A stretch of 64,000 nucleotides of DNA from JAJEAD01 sp964420925 (GTDB lineage: Bacteria > Pseudomonadota > Gammaproteobacteria > HK1): the NCBI GenBank assembly GCA_964420925.1, contig CAYQVB010000055.1, positions 8,621 through 72,620 of the forward strand. The letters are read 5' to 3'. The notes below the pieces were generated by a model that did no database searches, was not told the origin of the DNA, and worked only from the letters and a program-made list of their open reading frames with translations. Below, piece by piece: positions 43,528-54,835 of the stretch (positions are counted from its first letter, which is position 1; the number at the start of each line of letters is the position of its first letter). The position numbers and the translations under genes are program-made.

Positions 43528-43926
43528 GTGAGTGAGCAAGCACGTCGCGTACCCGACCGGGCGGTGTTCCTCGCCCGCAAGGTCGAGGAGCTGAAGATCG
43601 GTGAGGTCCGGCGTCACATCTTTCTGTGCGCGGACCAGACGGATCCCAAGTGCTCCCGGAAGGACGACAGTCTCGACTCGTGGAGCTTTCTCAAGCGACG
43701 CCTGAGCGAGCTCGGCCTCGTCGACGACGGCACCGTGTACCGGACCAAGGCGAACTGCCTGCGGGTATGCCAGCAGGGTCCGATCGCGGTGGTCTATCCG
43801 GATGGAGTCTGGTATCGAGGCTGCACCCCGGAGGTGCTGGAGCGCATCATTCAGGAGCACCTCGTCGGCGGCCGGCCGGTGGCCGACTACGCCTTCTACA
43901 CGCACCCGCTGCCCGCACCGGCATGA
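43528..43926 (+). CDS. Thioredoxin-like [2Fe-2S] ferredoxin
   Basis: A 132-residue cytosolic iron-sulfur protein of the thioredoxin-fold ferredoxin class. The cluster ligands appear as HIFLCADQTDPKCSRKDDS (two Cys) and KANCLRVCQQGPIAVVYPDG (two Cys), followed by WYRGCTPEVLERIIQEHLVG. The GTG at 43528 is the likely start, since upstream residues look like read-through; the start remains uncertain. It sits between the GMC gene and the DNA polymerase gene, with 40 bp to the latter. Such ferredoxins pass electrons to unidentified oxidoreductases or act in redox sensing. Confidence 0.88.
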   Translation: MSEQARRVPDRAVFLARKVEELKIGEVRRHIFLCADQTDPKCSRKDDSLDSWSFLKRRLSELGLVDDGTVYRTKANCLRVCQQGPIAVVYPDGVWYRGCTPEVLERIIQEHLVGGRPVADYAFYTHPLPAPA

Positions 43927-43966
43927 ACGCTCTGCAGCGGGCCGTCGGGATCCCTGCCTCCGGCTG

Positions 43967-46294
43967 ATGCCGGAGGTCTCGCGCGACTGCTTTCTCCTGA
44001 CGCGCCAGTGGCGCGACACCCGGTCCGGGCTCGAGCTCTCCTTCTGGGGCTGCTCGGAGTCGGGTCCGGTACGAGTGGTGGTGGAGGGGGAGCGTGCGGT
44101 TGCGTTCATCCCGCGCGAGGCGCTTCTTCCCCCTCGCATTGCGGAGGATCCGGGCATCGCGAGGCGTCCTCTGGCGCTGCGCGACCTCGAAGGGCAACCG
44201 GTGGACGGCCTCTATTTCCGATACCAGCGCGCGCTGGTGGAGGCGCGCGAGCTTCTGTGCCGGCATGGCGTGCAGGTCTTCGAGTCGGACCTCAAGCCGA
44301 GTGACCGTTACCTGATGGAGCGCTTCATCGGCGCCGCGTTCCACGTCAGCGGCGAGGCGCGGGGACGCGGCGCCCATCTCGAGCTCCGAAACCCGGTGAT
44401 GAAACGTGCCTCCTTCCGCCCGCGCTTCCGGTACGTCGCCATCGACATCGAGACCTCGGGCTTCGACGGGCAGCTCTACTCGATCGCGGTGAGCGCCGGC
44501 CATCGACACCGCGTGTTCATGGTCACCGGCCGGACCCTGGTTGCGCCCGAGCTGGCGCTGGTCTGCTGCCGGGACGAACGCGAGGCGCTGATGCGCTTCT
44601 TCCACTGGATGAGCCGTTTCGACCCGGACCTGATCCTCGGCTGGAACGTGCTGAACTTCGATCTGGACTTCCTCGAGCGGCGTTGCGAGGCGGTGGGAGT
44701 GGGGTTCGCGCTCGCACGCGGTGGCGAAGGGGCGCGCATCCTGCAGCCTGAATCTCGGGCCGGAGTGCGGGTCGCGCGGGTGCCCGGGCGCGTCGTGCTG
44801 GACGGCATCGACCTGCTGCGCGCCAGCTTCCGCACCTTCGAGAGCTTCGAGCTCGAGCATGTTTCGCAGGCGATGCTCGGCAGGGGAAAGCGCCTGTCCG
44901 CCGGCACCGACAAGCTCGCGGAGATCGCCCGACTGTACCGGGAGGATCCCATCGAGCTCGCGCGCTACAACCTCGAGGACTGCCGGCTCGTCGAGGAGAT
45001 CTTCGAGCGCGCGCACCTCGTGGACTTCGCGATGCGGCGAGCCGAGATGACCGGACTGGCGATGGACCGTCTCGGCGGCTCGGTCGCCGCCTTCGACCAC
45101 CTCTACCTGCCTCGCCTGCACCGGCGGGGGCGCGTGGCGCGCGATGTCGGCGCCGCTCCGGGCGACTCGGAGGGCAGTCCCGGCGGCTACGTTCTCGACT
45201 CGAAACCCGGGCTCCACGACGATGTGCTGCTGCTCGACTTCAAGAGCCTGTACCCGAGCATCATCCGGACCTTCCGGATCGATCCCTTCGGGCTCGTCGA
45301 GCCGGGGTCCGATCCGGTGCCCGGCTTCGCCGGCGCCGCCTTCGCCCGGGAGGGCGCGATTCTTCCCGACCTGGTGGCGGAGCTCGGAGCCGTCCGCGAG
45401 GAGGCGAAGGCGGCCGGCGACGGCGCCCTCTCCCAGGCGGTCAAGATCCTGATGAACTCCCTCTATGGGGTGCTCGGCACCAGCGCCTGCCGCTTCTTCG
45501 ATCCGCGGCTTGCGACCAGCATCACCCGCCGCGGGCACGAGATCATCCAGAAGAGTCGGGACTTCATCGAAGCGCGGGGCTATCCGGTGATCTACGGTGA
45601 CACCGACTCGCTGTTCCTGCTGCTTCCCACCCGGAGCGACGAGGGCGGCGCGGCGGCCACGGGAGAGGAGCTCGCGCACGCGCTCAACGCCTGGTGGCGG
45701 GGCGAGATCGCGAGGGAGCATCGTCTCGAGTCCTTTCTCGAGGCCGAGTTCGAGACTCACTTCCTGCGCTTTCTCATGCCCACCGTGCGCGGTGAGCGCA
45801 CCGGCAGCAAGAAGCGCTACGCGGGCCTGGTGCGCGGTGCCAACGGCGAGTTCGACGTGGTGTTCAAGGGGCTGGAAAGCGTGCGCACCGACTGGACTCC
45901 GCTCGCCCGCGCGTTTCAGCGAGAGCTCTACCGGAGGGTGTTTCTGGAAGAGCCCTTCGAAGAGTATGTGCAGGGAACGCTGGACGATCTGCAGGCGGGG
46001 CGTCTCGACGATCAGCTCGTCTATCGAAAGCGCCTGCGCCGCCCCGTTGCCGAGTACACGCACAACGTGCCGCCCCACGTGCAGGCCGCGGCCAAGCTCG
46101 CGCGGCCCGGGCGCTGGGTGAGCTACATGATCACGCACGGCGGGCCGGAGCCGGTTGCCGGAGCGGCGGGGCGGCCCCGTCCCGACTACGAGCACTACCG
46201 CGAACGCCAGCTCGCCCCTGCCGCCGACGGCATCCTGCACTTCCTCGGCACCAGCTTCGCGGAGATTACCGATACCCAGCTCCGGATGTTCTGA
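43967..46294 (+). CDS. polB: DNA polymerase II (family B)
   Basis: A 775-residue family-B polymerase (E. coli Pol II is 783), used in replication restart and translesion synthesis. Exonuclease motifs are YVAIDIETSG (Exo I), WNVLNFDLDFLE (Exo II) and YNLEDCRLV (Exo III), so proofreading is intact. Polymerase motifs are DFKSLYPSII (A), VKILMNSLYGVLG (B) and YGDTDSLF (C) with both catalytic Asp residues. GSKKRYAG is the KKRY motif. The C-terminus VPPHVQAAAKL and TDTQLRMF is typical. The start is ATG 43967. In many bacteria polB is SOS-controlled; no clear LexA box was seen upstream. Confidence 0.96.
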   Translation: MPEVSRDCFLLTRQWRDTRSGLELSFWGCSESGPVRVVVEGERAVAFIPREALLPPRIAEDPGIARRPLALRDLEGQPVDGLYFRYQRALVEARELLCRHGVQVFESDLKPSDRYLMERFIGAAFHVSGEARGRGAHLELRNPVMKRASFRPRFRYVAIDIETSGFDGQLYSIAVSAGHRHRVFMVTGRTLVAPELALVCCRDEREALMRFFHWMSRFDPDLILGWNVLNFDLDFLERRCEAVGVGFALARGGEGARILQPESRAGVRVARVPGRVVLDGIDLLRASFRTFESFELEHVSQAMLGRGKRLSAGTDKLAEIARLYREDPIELARYNLEDCRLVEEIFERAHLVDFAMRRAEMTGLAMDRLGGSVAAFDHLYLPRLHRRGRVARDVGAAPGDSEGSPGGYVLDSKPGLHDDVLLLDFKSLYPSIIRTFRIDPFGLVEPGSDPVPGFAGAAFAREGAILPDLVAELGAVREEAKAAGDGALSQAVKILMNSLYGVLGTSACRFFDPRLATSITRRGHEIIQKSRDFIEARGYPVIYGDTDSLFLLLPTRSDEGGAAATGEELAHALNAWWRGEIAREHRLESFLEAEFETHFLRFLMPTVRGERTGSKKRYAGLVRGANGEFDVVFKGLESVRTDWTPLARAFQRELYRRVFLEEPFEEYVQGTLDDLQAGRLDDQLVYRKRLRRPVAEYTHNVPPHVQAAAKLARPGRWVSYMITHGGPEPVAGAAGRPRPDYEHYRERQLAPAADGILHFLGTSFAEITDTQLRMF

Positions 46295-46345
46295 AGGGCC
46301 GGGGGCGCTCGGGCGCCAGGGAGCTCCGAGTGGAATAATCTCCCC

Positions 46346-47713
46346 ATGGGACTGCGCGGAGCATTCTGGAAGGAACTCATCACCAGCCTCGCGGCGGCGG
46401 GACGGGGGCTCCTCGGCCGGCGGGCCGAGGTGTACTCGGACGAGGACATCCGGGAGCTTTGTCGTGCGCTGCTCCGCACCAAGGGGGAAGCGTCGGTCGT
46501 CACCATGGCCCGGCGGGCGCTGGACGCGTTTGCCCGACTCGACGCCGGGGAACGGGACGGGTTCTTCGAGTTCCTGCGAAACGAGCTCGGTGCCGATCCG
46601 GCCGCTCTCGACGCGGCAATCGAAGGTTACCGCGCCTCCCCGGGCCCGGACACGGCGGCGGCGCTCGCGGCCGCGGCCGAGCCGCGGCGCCAGGAGCTCC
46701 TGCGCCTGATGAATACCGCCCCGGACGGCACCCGCGACATCCTCGCGATGCGCGAAGCCCTGCTCGACACACTGCCCCGGCACCCGGAGCTCCGGCTGGT
46801 GGACGATGACTTCGTGCACCTGCTCCGTTCCTGGTTCAACCGCGGGTTCCTCGAGCTGCACCGCATCGACTGGCGAACGCCGGCGCTCGTGCTCGAGAAG
46901 ATCATCGAGTACGAGGCGGTGCACCAGGTGCTCGACTGGGAGGATCTGCGCCGTCGCCTCCAGGCGGACCGGCGCTGCTTCGGATTCTTCCACCCCTCAC
47001 TGCCCGACGAGCCGCTCATCTTCGTGGAGGTCGCGCTGTGCAAAGGGCTGGCCGGCTCGGTCACGGATCTGCTCTTCGGAGCGGTGGAGCCGGACGTGGA
47101 CGCGGATACCGCCGTCTTCTACTCCATCAGCAACTGCCAGCGGGGACTCGTCGGGATCTCCTTCGGCAATTTCCTCATCAAGCAGGTGGTGCGAGAGCTC
47201 GCCGGCGAGATCCCGAAGCTCGGGACCTTCGCCACCCTCTCGCCGGTCTCCGGCTTCCGCAAGTGGCTGATCCGGGCGGCGCGGGAGGGACGGCTGCCTC
47301 CCGTGCCGGACGGTGGGGATGCGAAGCTCGACGGGGTCGACGCATCCGATTGGCCGGCGGACCGGCCGCCCGGGGAGCACCTGAGAGCACACCTGTTCCG
47401 GCTCTGCGCACACTACCTGCTGCACGAGAAACGCGGGCTCCATCCGCTCGATCCGGTCGCCCGCTTTCACCTGCGCAACGGCGCCCGCCTCGAACGGATC
47501 AACTGGATAAGCGACCCTTCGCGGTTGGGTCTCTCCCAGTCCGCCGGCATGACCGTGAACTACATCTACGACGATGCGGACCTCGTCGCCAACCACGAGG
47601 CATTCGTCAACGAGGGCCGGATCGCCCACTCGCGCGCGATTCGATCCCTCGCGGGACCGGCCGTGGAGACGGGCCGTGATCGCGGGCGCGCACTCACGCC
47701 CCGCGGGAGCTGA
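46346..47713 (+). CDS. Malonyl-CoA decarboxylase
   Basis: A 455-residue malonyl-CoA decarboxylase that converts malonyl-CoA to acetyl-CoA and CO2, disposing of malonate or limiting misuse of malonyl-CoA. An N-terminal helical oligomerisation domain (about 1-170) includes WFNRGFLELHRIDW at its end. The GNAT-like catalytic domain shows FFHPSLPDEPLIFVEVALCK, FYSISNCQRGLVGISFGNFL, TLSPVSGFRKWL with the catalytic Ser, and VARFHLRNGARLERINW with the catalytic His. It is 51 bp downstream of polB on the same strand, with no obvious functional link. Confidence 0.94.
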   Translation: MGLRGAFWKELITSLAAAGRGLLGRRAEVYSDEDIRELCRALLRTKGEASVVTMARRALDAFARLDAGERDGFFEFLRNELGADPAALDAAIEGYRASPGPDTAAALAAAAEPRRQELLRLMNTAPDGTRDILAMREALLDTLPRHPELRLVDDDFVHLLRSWFNRGFLELHRIDWRTPALVLEKIIEYEAVHQVLDWEDLRRRLQADRRCFGFFHPSLPDEPLIFVEVALCKGLAGSVTDLLFGAVEPDVDADTAVFYSISNCQRGLVGISFGNFLIKQVVRELAGEIPKLGTFATLSPVSGFRKWLIRAAREGRLPPVPDGGDAKLDGVDASDWPADRPPGEHLRAHLFRLCAHYLLHEKRGLHPLDPVARFHLRNGARLERINWISDPSRLGLSQSAGMTVNYIYDDADLVANHEAFVNEGRIAHSRAIRSLAGPAVETGRDRGRALTPRGS

Positions 47714-47994
47714 GCCTCACGCCGCCTCTCGACCGGCGCGTGGGTAGCGACCCCAGCCCTCGGCGCGGCGTCAGGGAACCTCGAGCTGCAGGCCGCCACT
47801 TCCGGCAGGCCGGCGACGAGGTTCAGGTGGATTCCCGTGCATTGCACGAGCTCGCACAGACGAGGATTTGGTTCGCCCGGTACATCAGGCGGAAACCGCA
47901 GCACGCTCCTTCGATGTGCGCCGGCAATTGAGTCCCGGGCAGCGCGCGGCGATGATGGCGCCTCATTTCAGTGGTCAGCGGCGGGGTCTCCGGC

Positions 47995-48603
47995 ATGAAG
48001 CTCTTCCACAACATCGCATCGCCCTTCGTGCGCAAGGTGCGGGTCCTCGCGGCGGAAACCGGTCTCGCCTCCCGGATCGAGCTGGTGCAATCGGTGTTCA
48101 CGCCGGTCAGTCCCGATACGGACCTCTTCGCGTCCAATCCGCTCGGCAAGATCCCGACGCTGATGCTCGACGACGGGACCGCGCTCTTCGATTCGCGGGT
48201 GATCTGCGAGTACCTCGATACCCTGCACGAGGGTCCGAAGATGTTCCCGCCGGAGGGAGAGGCGCGCTGGGCGGCGCTCACCCGCCACGCGCTGGGGGAC
48301 GGGATTCTCGATGCGGCGGTGGGCACGCGCTACGAGCTCGCGCTGCGCGAGCCCTCCCGGCAGTGGCCGGAGTGGATCGAGAACCAGAGGCAGAAGTACC
48401 GGCGCTCCCTCGATGCGCTCGAGGCGGAGGCCGCCTCGCTCGACGGCGCCCTCGACATCGGCGTGATCACCGCGGCCTGCGCGCTCGGCTACCTCGATTT
48501 CCGCTATCCGGACGAGGGGTGGCGCGACACGCGGCCCGGCCTCGCACGCTGGTACGCATCGTTCTCCGAGCGCGAATCGATGCGGACCACCGTACCGGAA
48601 TAG
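47995..48603 (+). CDS. Glutathione S-transferase family protein
   Basis: A 202-residue GST with an N-terminal thioredoxin fold (KLFHNIASPFVRKVRVLAAE, with the putative active-site Ser in SPF), the cis-Pro region LGKIPTLMLDDGTALFDS and the SRVICEYLD G-site helix. The all-helical C-terminal domain starts near residue 88 (WAALTRHALGDGILDAAVG). It most resembles the YibF/beta-like class. The start at ATG 47995 is chosen by alignment. The 281-base gap before it holds no gene that I can see. Substrate unknown. Confidence 0.93.
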   Translation: MKLFHNIASPFVRKVRVLAAETGLASRIELVQSVFTPVSPDTDLFASNPLGKIPTLMLDDGTALFDSRVICEYLDTLHEGPKMFPPEGEARWAALTRHALGDGILDAAVGTRYELALREPSRQWPEWIENQRQKYRRSLDALEAEAASLDGALDIGVITAACALGYLDFRYPDEGWRDTRPGLARWYASFSERESMRTTVPE

Positions 48604-48705
48604 CTCGCCAGCAGGACCCCGCCACGGCGTACGGCGTCCATCCGTTCCGCCCGACGGGGCTGTGTTAGCCTTTCGTCCGATTCCGTCCGGCATCTCACGC
48701 GCCCC

Positions 48706-50501
<1,796 letters not shown>

Positions 50502-50505
<4 letters not shown>

Positions 50506-51689
50506 GCGCCGCTCCCGCGCCGCCGTCCGACGCCCAAGAAGGCGCAGGGCTCTATCTGCACATCCCCTTCTGCTCCGCCGTGTGCCCGTACTGCGACTTC
50601 GCGGTGCAGGTCGGAGCGCCCCCGGAGCGCGAGGCATTCGTTCGGGACCTGATTCGGGAGACGGCTCTGTGGAGCGATTGGCAGGCGCCTATCGACACGA
50701 TCTATCTCGGTGGCGGCACCCCCTCCCTCCTCACCGCCGACCAGCTCGACCGGCTCCTCGATGCGGTGCGCGGGAACCTGCCGGTGCGCGCCGACGTCCG
50801 GATCTTCTTCGAAGCAAACCCTGAAGACGTCAGCCCGGACGCGGTGTCCGCCTGGCGCGCCCTGGGCGTTGCCACCCTGAGCCTCGGCGTGCAGTCATTC
50901 GACGATCGGGAGTTGCGCTTTCTCGGCCGGCGCCACGACGGCGCCCGCGGGCGCGAGGCGCTCGCGCAATGCCTCGCGGCGGGCTTCGACACCGTGTCGC
51001 TGGATCTCATCTTCGGCCTGCCCGATCAGTCCGCGGACACGCTTCGCGCCAGCCTCGATACCGCGGCCGCGCTCGCCCCGGACCACGTCTCCTGCTACCA
51101 GTTGACGGTGCACGAAGGCACCGCGTTCGGCCGCCGCCGCGCGCGGGGCCGACTCGTGGAGATGGCCGAAGACGATCAGGCTGAGCGCTACGCGCTGGTC
51201 CACGAGGTGCTCGGTCGCGCGGGGCTGCCGGCCTACGAGGTCAGCAACTTCGCCCGCGCGCCGCGGCATCGCTCCCGGCACAACATGAAGTACTGGCGCC
51301 ACCTGCCCTACCTCGGCCTCGGCCTCTCCGCCCACTCCTTCGACGGGCGCCGGCGCTGGTGGAACCACCGCGGCATTCGAGCGTACCGGGCCGCGCTCGA
51401 CGGAGGCGAGCGTCCGGTGGCGGGGAGCGAGACGCTCTCGAAGGACGACCTTGCCCTCGAAGCGCTGATGTTCGGACTGCGCACCGTCGACGGCATCGAC
51501 CTCGGCGACTTCCGGCGGCGTTTCGGCATCGACCTTGCCGCGCGCGATCGACGCTTCGTCGACGATTGCGTCGAATCGGGGCTCCTGGCGCTCGGTGAAG
51601 ACCGCCTCGCGCCGACCGCCTCGGGGCTCGCGGTCGCCGACGCCCTCGCCGCGCGCCTCGACCTGCACGGGGCGTCGGACGCCCGATAG
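50502..51689 (+). CDS. hemW: HemW heme chaperone (radical-SAM family), apparent CTG start
   Basis: A 395-residue protein (E. coli HemW 378) of the radical-SAM superfamily, closely related to coproporphyrinogen III oxidase HemN but thought to be a heme chaperone. The cluster motif C-x3-C-x2-C is LYLHIPFCSAVCPYCDF. Further blocks are TIYLGGGTPSLL, FFEANPEDV, LGVQSFDDRELRFLGRRHD and YEVSNFARAPRHRSRHNMKY. No ATG, GTG or TTG occurs in frame between lepA coding sequence and the LYLHIP block, so CTG 50502 (overlapping the lepA TGA) is the best start, giving 16 residues before it. It ends 2 bp from the convergent efflux gene. Confidence 0.93.
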
Positions 51690-51691
51690 CG

Positions 51692-54600
51692 TCAGGCGGG
51701 ACGAGGTGTGAGCACCGGGGCCGGGCTGGCGGCCCGACCGCGCCAACGTTTCTCTCCCAGGACCAGCAGGCTCGGGGTCAGCACCAGGGTGAGCACGGTG
51801 GCGAAGGCGAGCCCGCCCGCGACCGCGGTGGCGAGCTGGGTCCACCACTGGGTGGAGGGCCCGCCCACCGCGATGCTGCGTCCGACGATGTCGATGTTCA
51901 CGCCCAGCACCATCGGCATCAGGCCGAGCACGGTGGTGATCGAGGTCAGCACCACCGGGCGCAGGCGCAGGACGCCGGTGCGCAGCGCCGCCTCGACCGG
52001 ATCCATGCCGCCGCGGCGCAGGATGTTGTAGGTGTCGATGAGCACGATGTTGTTGTTGACCACGATGCCCGCGAGCGCGATCACCCCGATGCCGCTCATC
52101 ACGATGCCGAAGGGCTGATCGGTGATGAGGAGGCCGAGGAGCACACCGATCGTGGAGAGAAGCACCGCGCTCAGGATCAGGAAAGCCTGGTAGAAGCTGT
52201 TGAACTGGGTGACGAGAATGATCGCCATCACGAAGAGCGCGGCGCCGAAGGCCTTCGTCAGGAAGGCTTCCGCCTCACGCTGCTCTTCGTCCTCACCCTT
52301 GAAGGTCACCGCGATGCGCGGATCGAGGCCGGAGCCGGCGAGCCAGTTCCTGATCTCGGTGACCTTTTCGTTCACCGGAACGCCTTCGCGGACTTCCGAC
52401 TCGATTTTCAGGATGCGCTGCCCGTCGGTGCGGTTGATGGTGCCGGTACGCGGAATCGCCGCACGGGTGACGAAGTTCGCGATGGGGACCGCGCCTTCGC
52501 TCGTCGTCACCCGCAGGCGGTCGAGCTGGCCGAGACTGCGGTCGCTGAACGGAAAGCGTACCCGGATCTCGACCTCGTCGTCGGTGTCGTCAGGCCGGTA
52601 CTCACCGGCCTTGATGCCGTTGGTGATGAGCCGGATGGTGCTGCCCACGATGTTGACGTCGACCCCGAAGCGGCTCGCCTCCTCCCGGTCGACGCGCATC
52701 TGCCACTCGATGCCGGGGATCGGACGGGTGTCGGTGACATCCACGAGGCCTTCGATGCTCTCGAGGCCGGCTCGCATCTGCTCCACCGCGCCGGGCAGGA
52801 GCTCGGGCTCGGGTGCGCTCATCTCGACCTGGATGGCCTTGCCGACCGGTGGCCCCATCTCCTCCTTGCGCACTTCGAGCACGATGCCGGCGAGGTCCGC
52901 GGTGCGCGCCCGCACTTCGTCCAGGATCTCCGCGGCGGGACGGCGATGGCGCCACTCGATGAACTCGAGCTGGATGATGCCGATGGTGTCCTCGCTGACC
53001 TCCTCGCTGCGAAAACGGGTGCCGCTTCGCGCGTAGATGCTCGCGAACTCCGGCATGTCGAGGATGCGCTGCTCCACTTCGCGCACGAGCTGATCCCGTT
53101 CGTCGACCGAGAGGTCGCCGCGGGCGTGCACGTGCAGGACCGCGTTCTCCGGCTCCACATCGGGGAAGAACTCCACGCCCCGGCCGAAGTGCCCGTACGC
53201 GGCGTACACGCCGGCCAGCAGCACGCCCGCGAGGAGAACCACGGAAACGGGATGGGTTACCGCGACCCGCACGACCCCGAGATACAGGCGGGAAGCGCCC
53301 GTAATCCGGTCGAGGTCTCCGGATTCGGCCGCGCTCAGGCTCTCGACCTGGTAGTCGCTGTCCGGGGCCCGCCGCCCGACCACGCCCCCGAGGGTGGGGA
53401 TGAAGACGAGCGCCATGAACAGCGAGGCGGCGAGGGTGGCGATGAGGGTGATGGGGAGGTACTTCATGAACTCGCCCACGATCCCCGGCCAGAAGAGCAG
53501 GGGCATGAAGGCGGCGAGCGTGGTCGCGGTCGCGGCGATGATCGGCCATGCCATGCGCTTGGCCGCCATCGCGTAGGCTTCGCGCCGCGGGTGCCCTTCC
53601 GCCATGCGCCGATCGGCCAGCTCCACCACCACGATGGTGCCGTCGACCAGCATGCCCACCGCCATGATGAGCGAGAAGAGCACCACGATGTTGATGGTGA
53701 GGCCGGCGAAGCTGAGCACGAGGATGCCGGTGAGGAAGGAGCCGGGGATGGAGATCCCGACCAGGCCCGCGGTGCGCAGGCCGAGCGCCGCCACCACCAC
53801 GATCATGACGAGCACGATCGCCGCGACGACATTGTTCTGCAGGTCGCGCAGCATGTTGCGGATGTCTTCGGACTTGTCCTGCGAGAAGCGCACCTGCACG
53901 CCGTCCGGCCAGTTGCGGCGCTCCTCCGCAACGAGCGCGCGCACGTCGGCGATGGTGTCGATGATGTTGGTGCCGATGCGCTTGGAGACCTCGAGCACGA
54001 TGGCGGGCTGGCCGTCCACCCGCGCGAATCCGGTGGGGTCCTTGAAGGTGCGCCGCGCGATGCCGATGTCTCCGAAAGTGAGCACTCGATTGCCGCTCGT
54101 CTTGATCGGCACTTCGAGCACGTCTTCCGTCTTCTCGAAGAGCCCCGGCACCTTCACCGCGAAGCGCCCCTGCCCGGTGTCCAGCGCGCCCGCGGCCACG
54201 AGCTGGTTGTTGCGGGCGACGGAGCGCAGCAGCGCGCCCGGAGTCTGGTTGAGGCTCTCCAGGCGCCCCGGATCGACGAGCACCTCGAGCACGTCCTCCC
54301 GATCTCCCGCGATGTCCGCTTCCAGCACTCCGGAGAGCCCTTCGAGCTTGTCGCGCAGGTCACGGGCGAGGCCGACCAGCACCCGCTCCGAGATGTCTCC
54401 GTAGAGGGTCACCACGATGACCGGGAAGAGCGCCACGTTGACCTCGTGCACCGAGGGCTCTTCGGTATCGCCGGGGAGCTCGTTCCTGGCGTCATCGACC
54501 TGCTCGCGCACGTCGCGGAGCGCCTGGTCGGCATCGAATCCCGCCTCGAACTCCAGCACCAGCGTGGCGCTGCCCTCACGCGCGGTGGCGCGCAGCTCCT

Positions 54601-54835
54601 TCAGGCCCTCGACGTTGCGCAGCTCCTGCTCCATCGGCCGCACCAGCAGGCGCTCCGCGTCCTCGGGAGAGATCCCGTCGTGCGGGATCAGGACGTAGAT
54701 GATGGGAATCGCGATGTCGGGGTCCGATTCCTTCGGGATGGTCACGTAGGCGACGGAGCCGGCGACGAGGACCAGGGCCAGCACCAGCAGCACCGGCCGG
54801 GCCCTGTGCACCGCGGCGTCGATGACGCGAATCAA
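51692..54835 (-). CDS. RND multidrug-efflux-type inner-membrane transporter
   Basis: A 1047-residue HAE1-type RND permease, the usual AcrB length. It has the duplicated layout of helix 1 (LVLALVLVAGSVAYV), porter loops, and the helix-4 region VLFSLIMAVGMLVDGTIVVV in which AcrB-type proteins carry the proton-relay Asp residues (here one clear Asp). The second half has GIGVIALAGIVVNNNIVLID and ends with FATVLTLVLTPSLLVLGE. The start overlaps the end of the adaptor gene by 4 bp (54832-54835), so adaptor and pump are one operon. No outer-membrane TolC-like gene adjoins. Substrates cannot be read from sequence; cells of this type often use TolC from elsewhere. Confidence 0.95.
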   Translation of the reverse strand: MIRVIDAAVHRARPVLLVLALVLVAGSVAYVTIPKESDPDIAIPIIYVLIPHDGISPEDAERLLVRPMEQELRNVEGLKELRATAREGSATLVLEFEAGFDADQALRDVREQVDDARNELPGDTEEPSVHEVNVALFPVIVVTLYGDISERVLVGLARDLRDKLEGLSGVLEADIAGDREDVLEVLVDPGRLESLNQTPGALLRSVARNNQLVAAGALDTGQGRFAVKVPGLFEKTEDVLEVPIKTSGNRVLTFGDIGIARRTFKDPTGFARVDGQPAIVLEVSKRIGTNIIDTIADVRALVAEERRNWPDGVQVRFSQDKSEDIRNMLRDLQNNVVAAIVLVMIVVVAALGLRTAGLVGISIPGSFLTGILVLSFAGLTINIVVLFSLIMAVGMLVDGTIVVVELADRRMAEGHPRREAYAMAAKRMAWPIIAATATTLAAFMPLLFWPGIVGEFMKYLPITLIATLAASLFMALVFIPTLGGVVGRRAPDSDYQVESLSAAESGDLDRITGASRLYLGVVRVAVTHPVSVVLLAGVLLAGVYAAYGHFGRGVEFFPDVEPENAVLHVHARGDLSVDERDQLVREVEQRILDMPEFASIYARSGTRFRSEEVSEDTIGIIQLEFIEWRHRRPAAEILDEVRARTADLAGIVLEVRKEEMGPPVGKAIQVEMSAPEPELLPGAVEQMRAGLESIEGLVDVTDTRPIPGIEWQMRVDREEASRFGVDVNIVGSTIRLITNGIKAGEYRPDDTDDEVEIRVRFPFSDRSLGQLDRLRVTTSEGAVPIANFVTRAAIPRTGTINRTDGQRILKIESEVREGVPVNEKVTEIRNWLAGSGLDPRIAVTFKGEDEEQREAEAFLTKAFGAALFVMAIILVTQFNSFYQAFLILSAVLLSTIGVLLGLLITDQPFGIVMSGIGVIALAGIVVNNNIVLIDTYNILRRGGMDPVEAALRTGVLRLRPVVLTSITTVLGLMPMVLGVNIDIVGRSIAVGGPSTQWWTQLATAVAGGLAFATVLTLVLTPSLLVLGEKRWRGRAASPAPVLTPRPA

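Noticed and set aside
43847..46993. A 1048-codon open frame on the minus strand across polB
   Set aside because: It is the antisense shadow of polB and malonyl-CoA decarboxylase; its product is His/Arg/Glu-biased with no family signature, while the plus strand has complete polymerase and exonuclease motifs.
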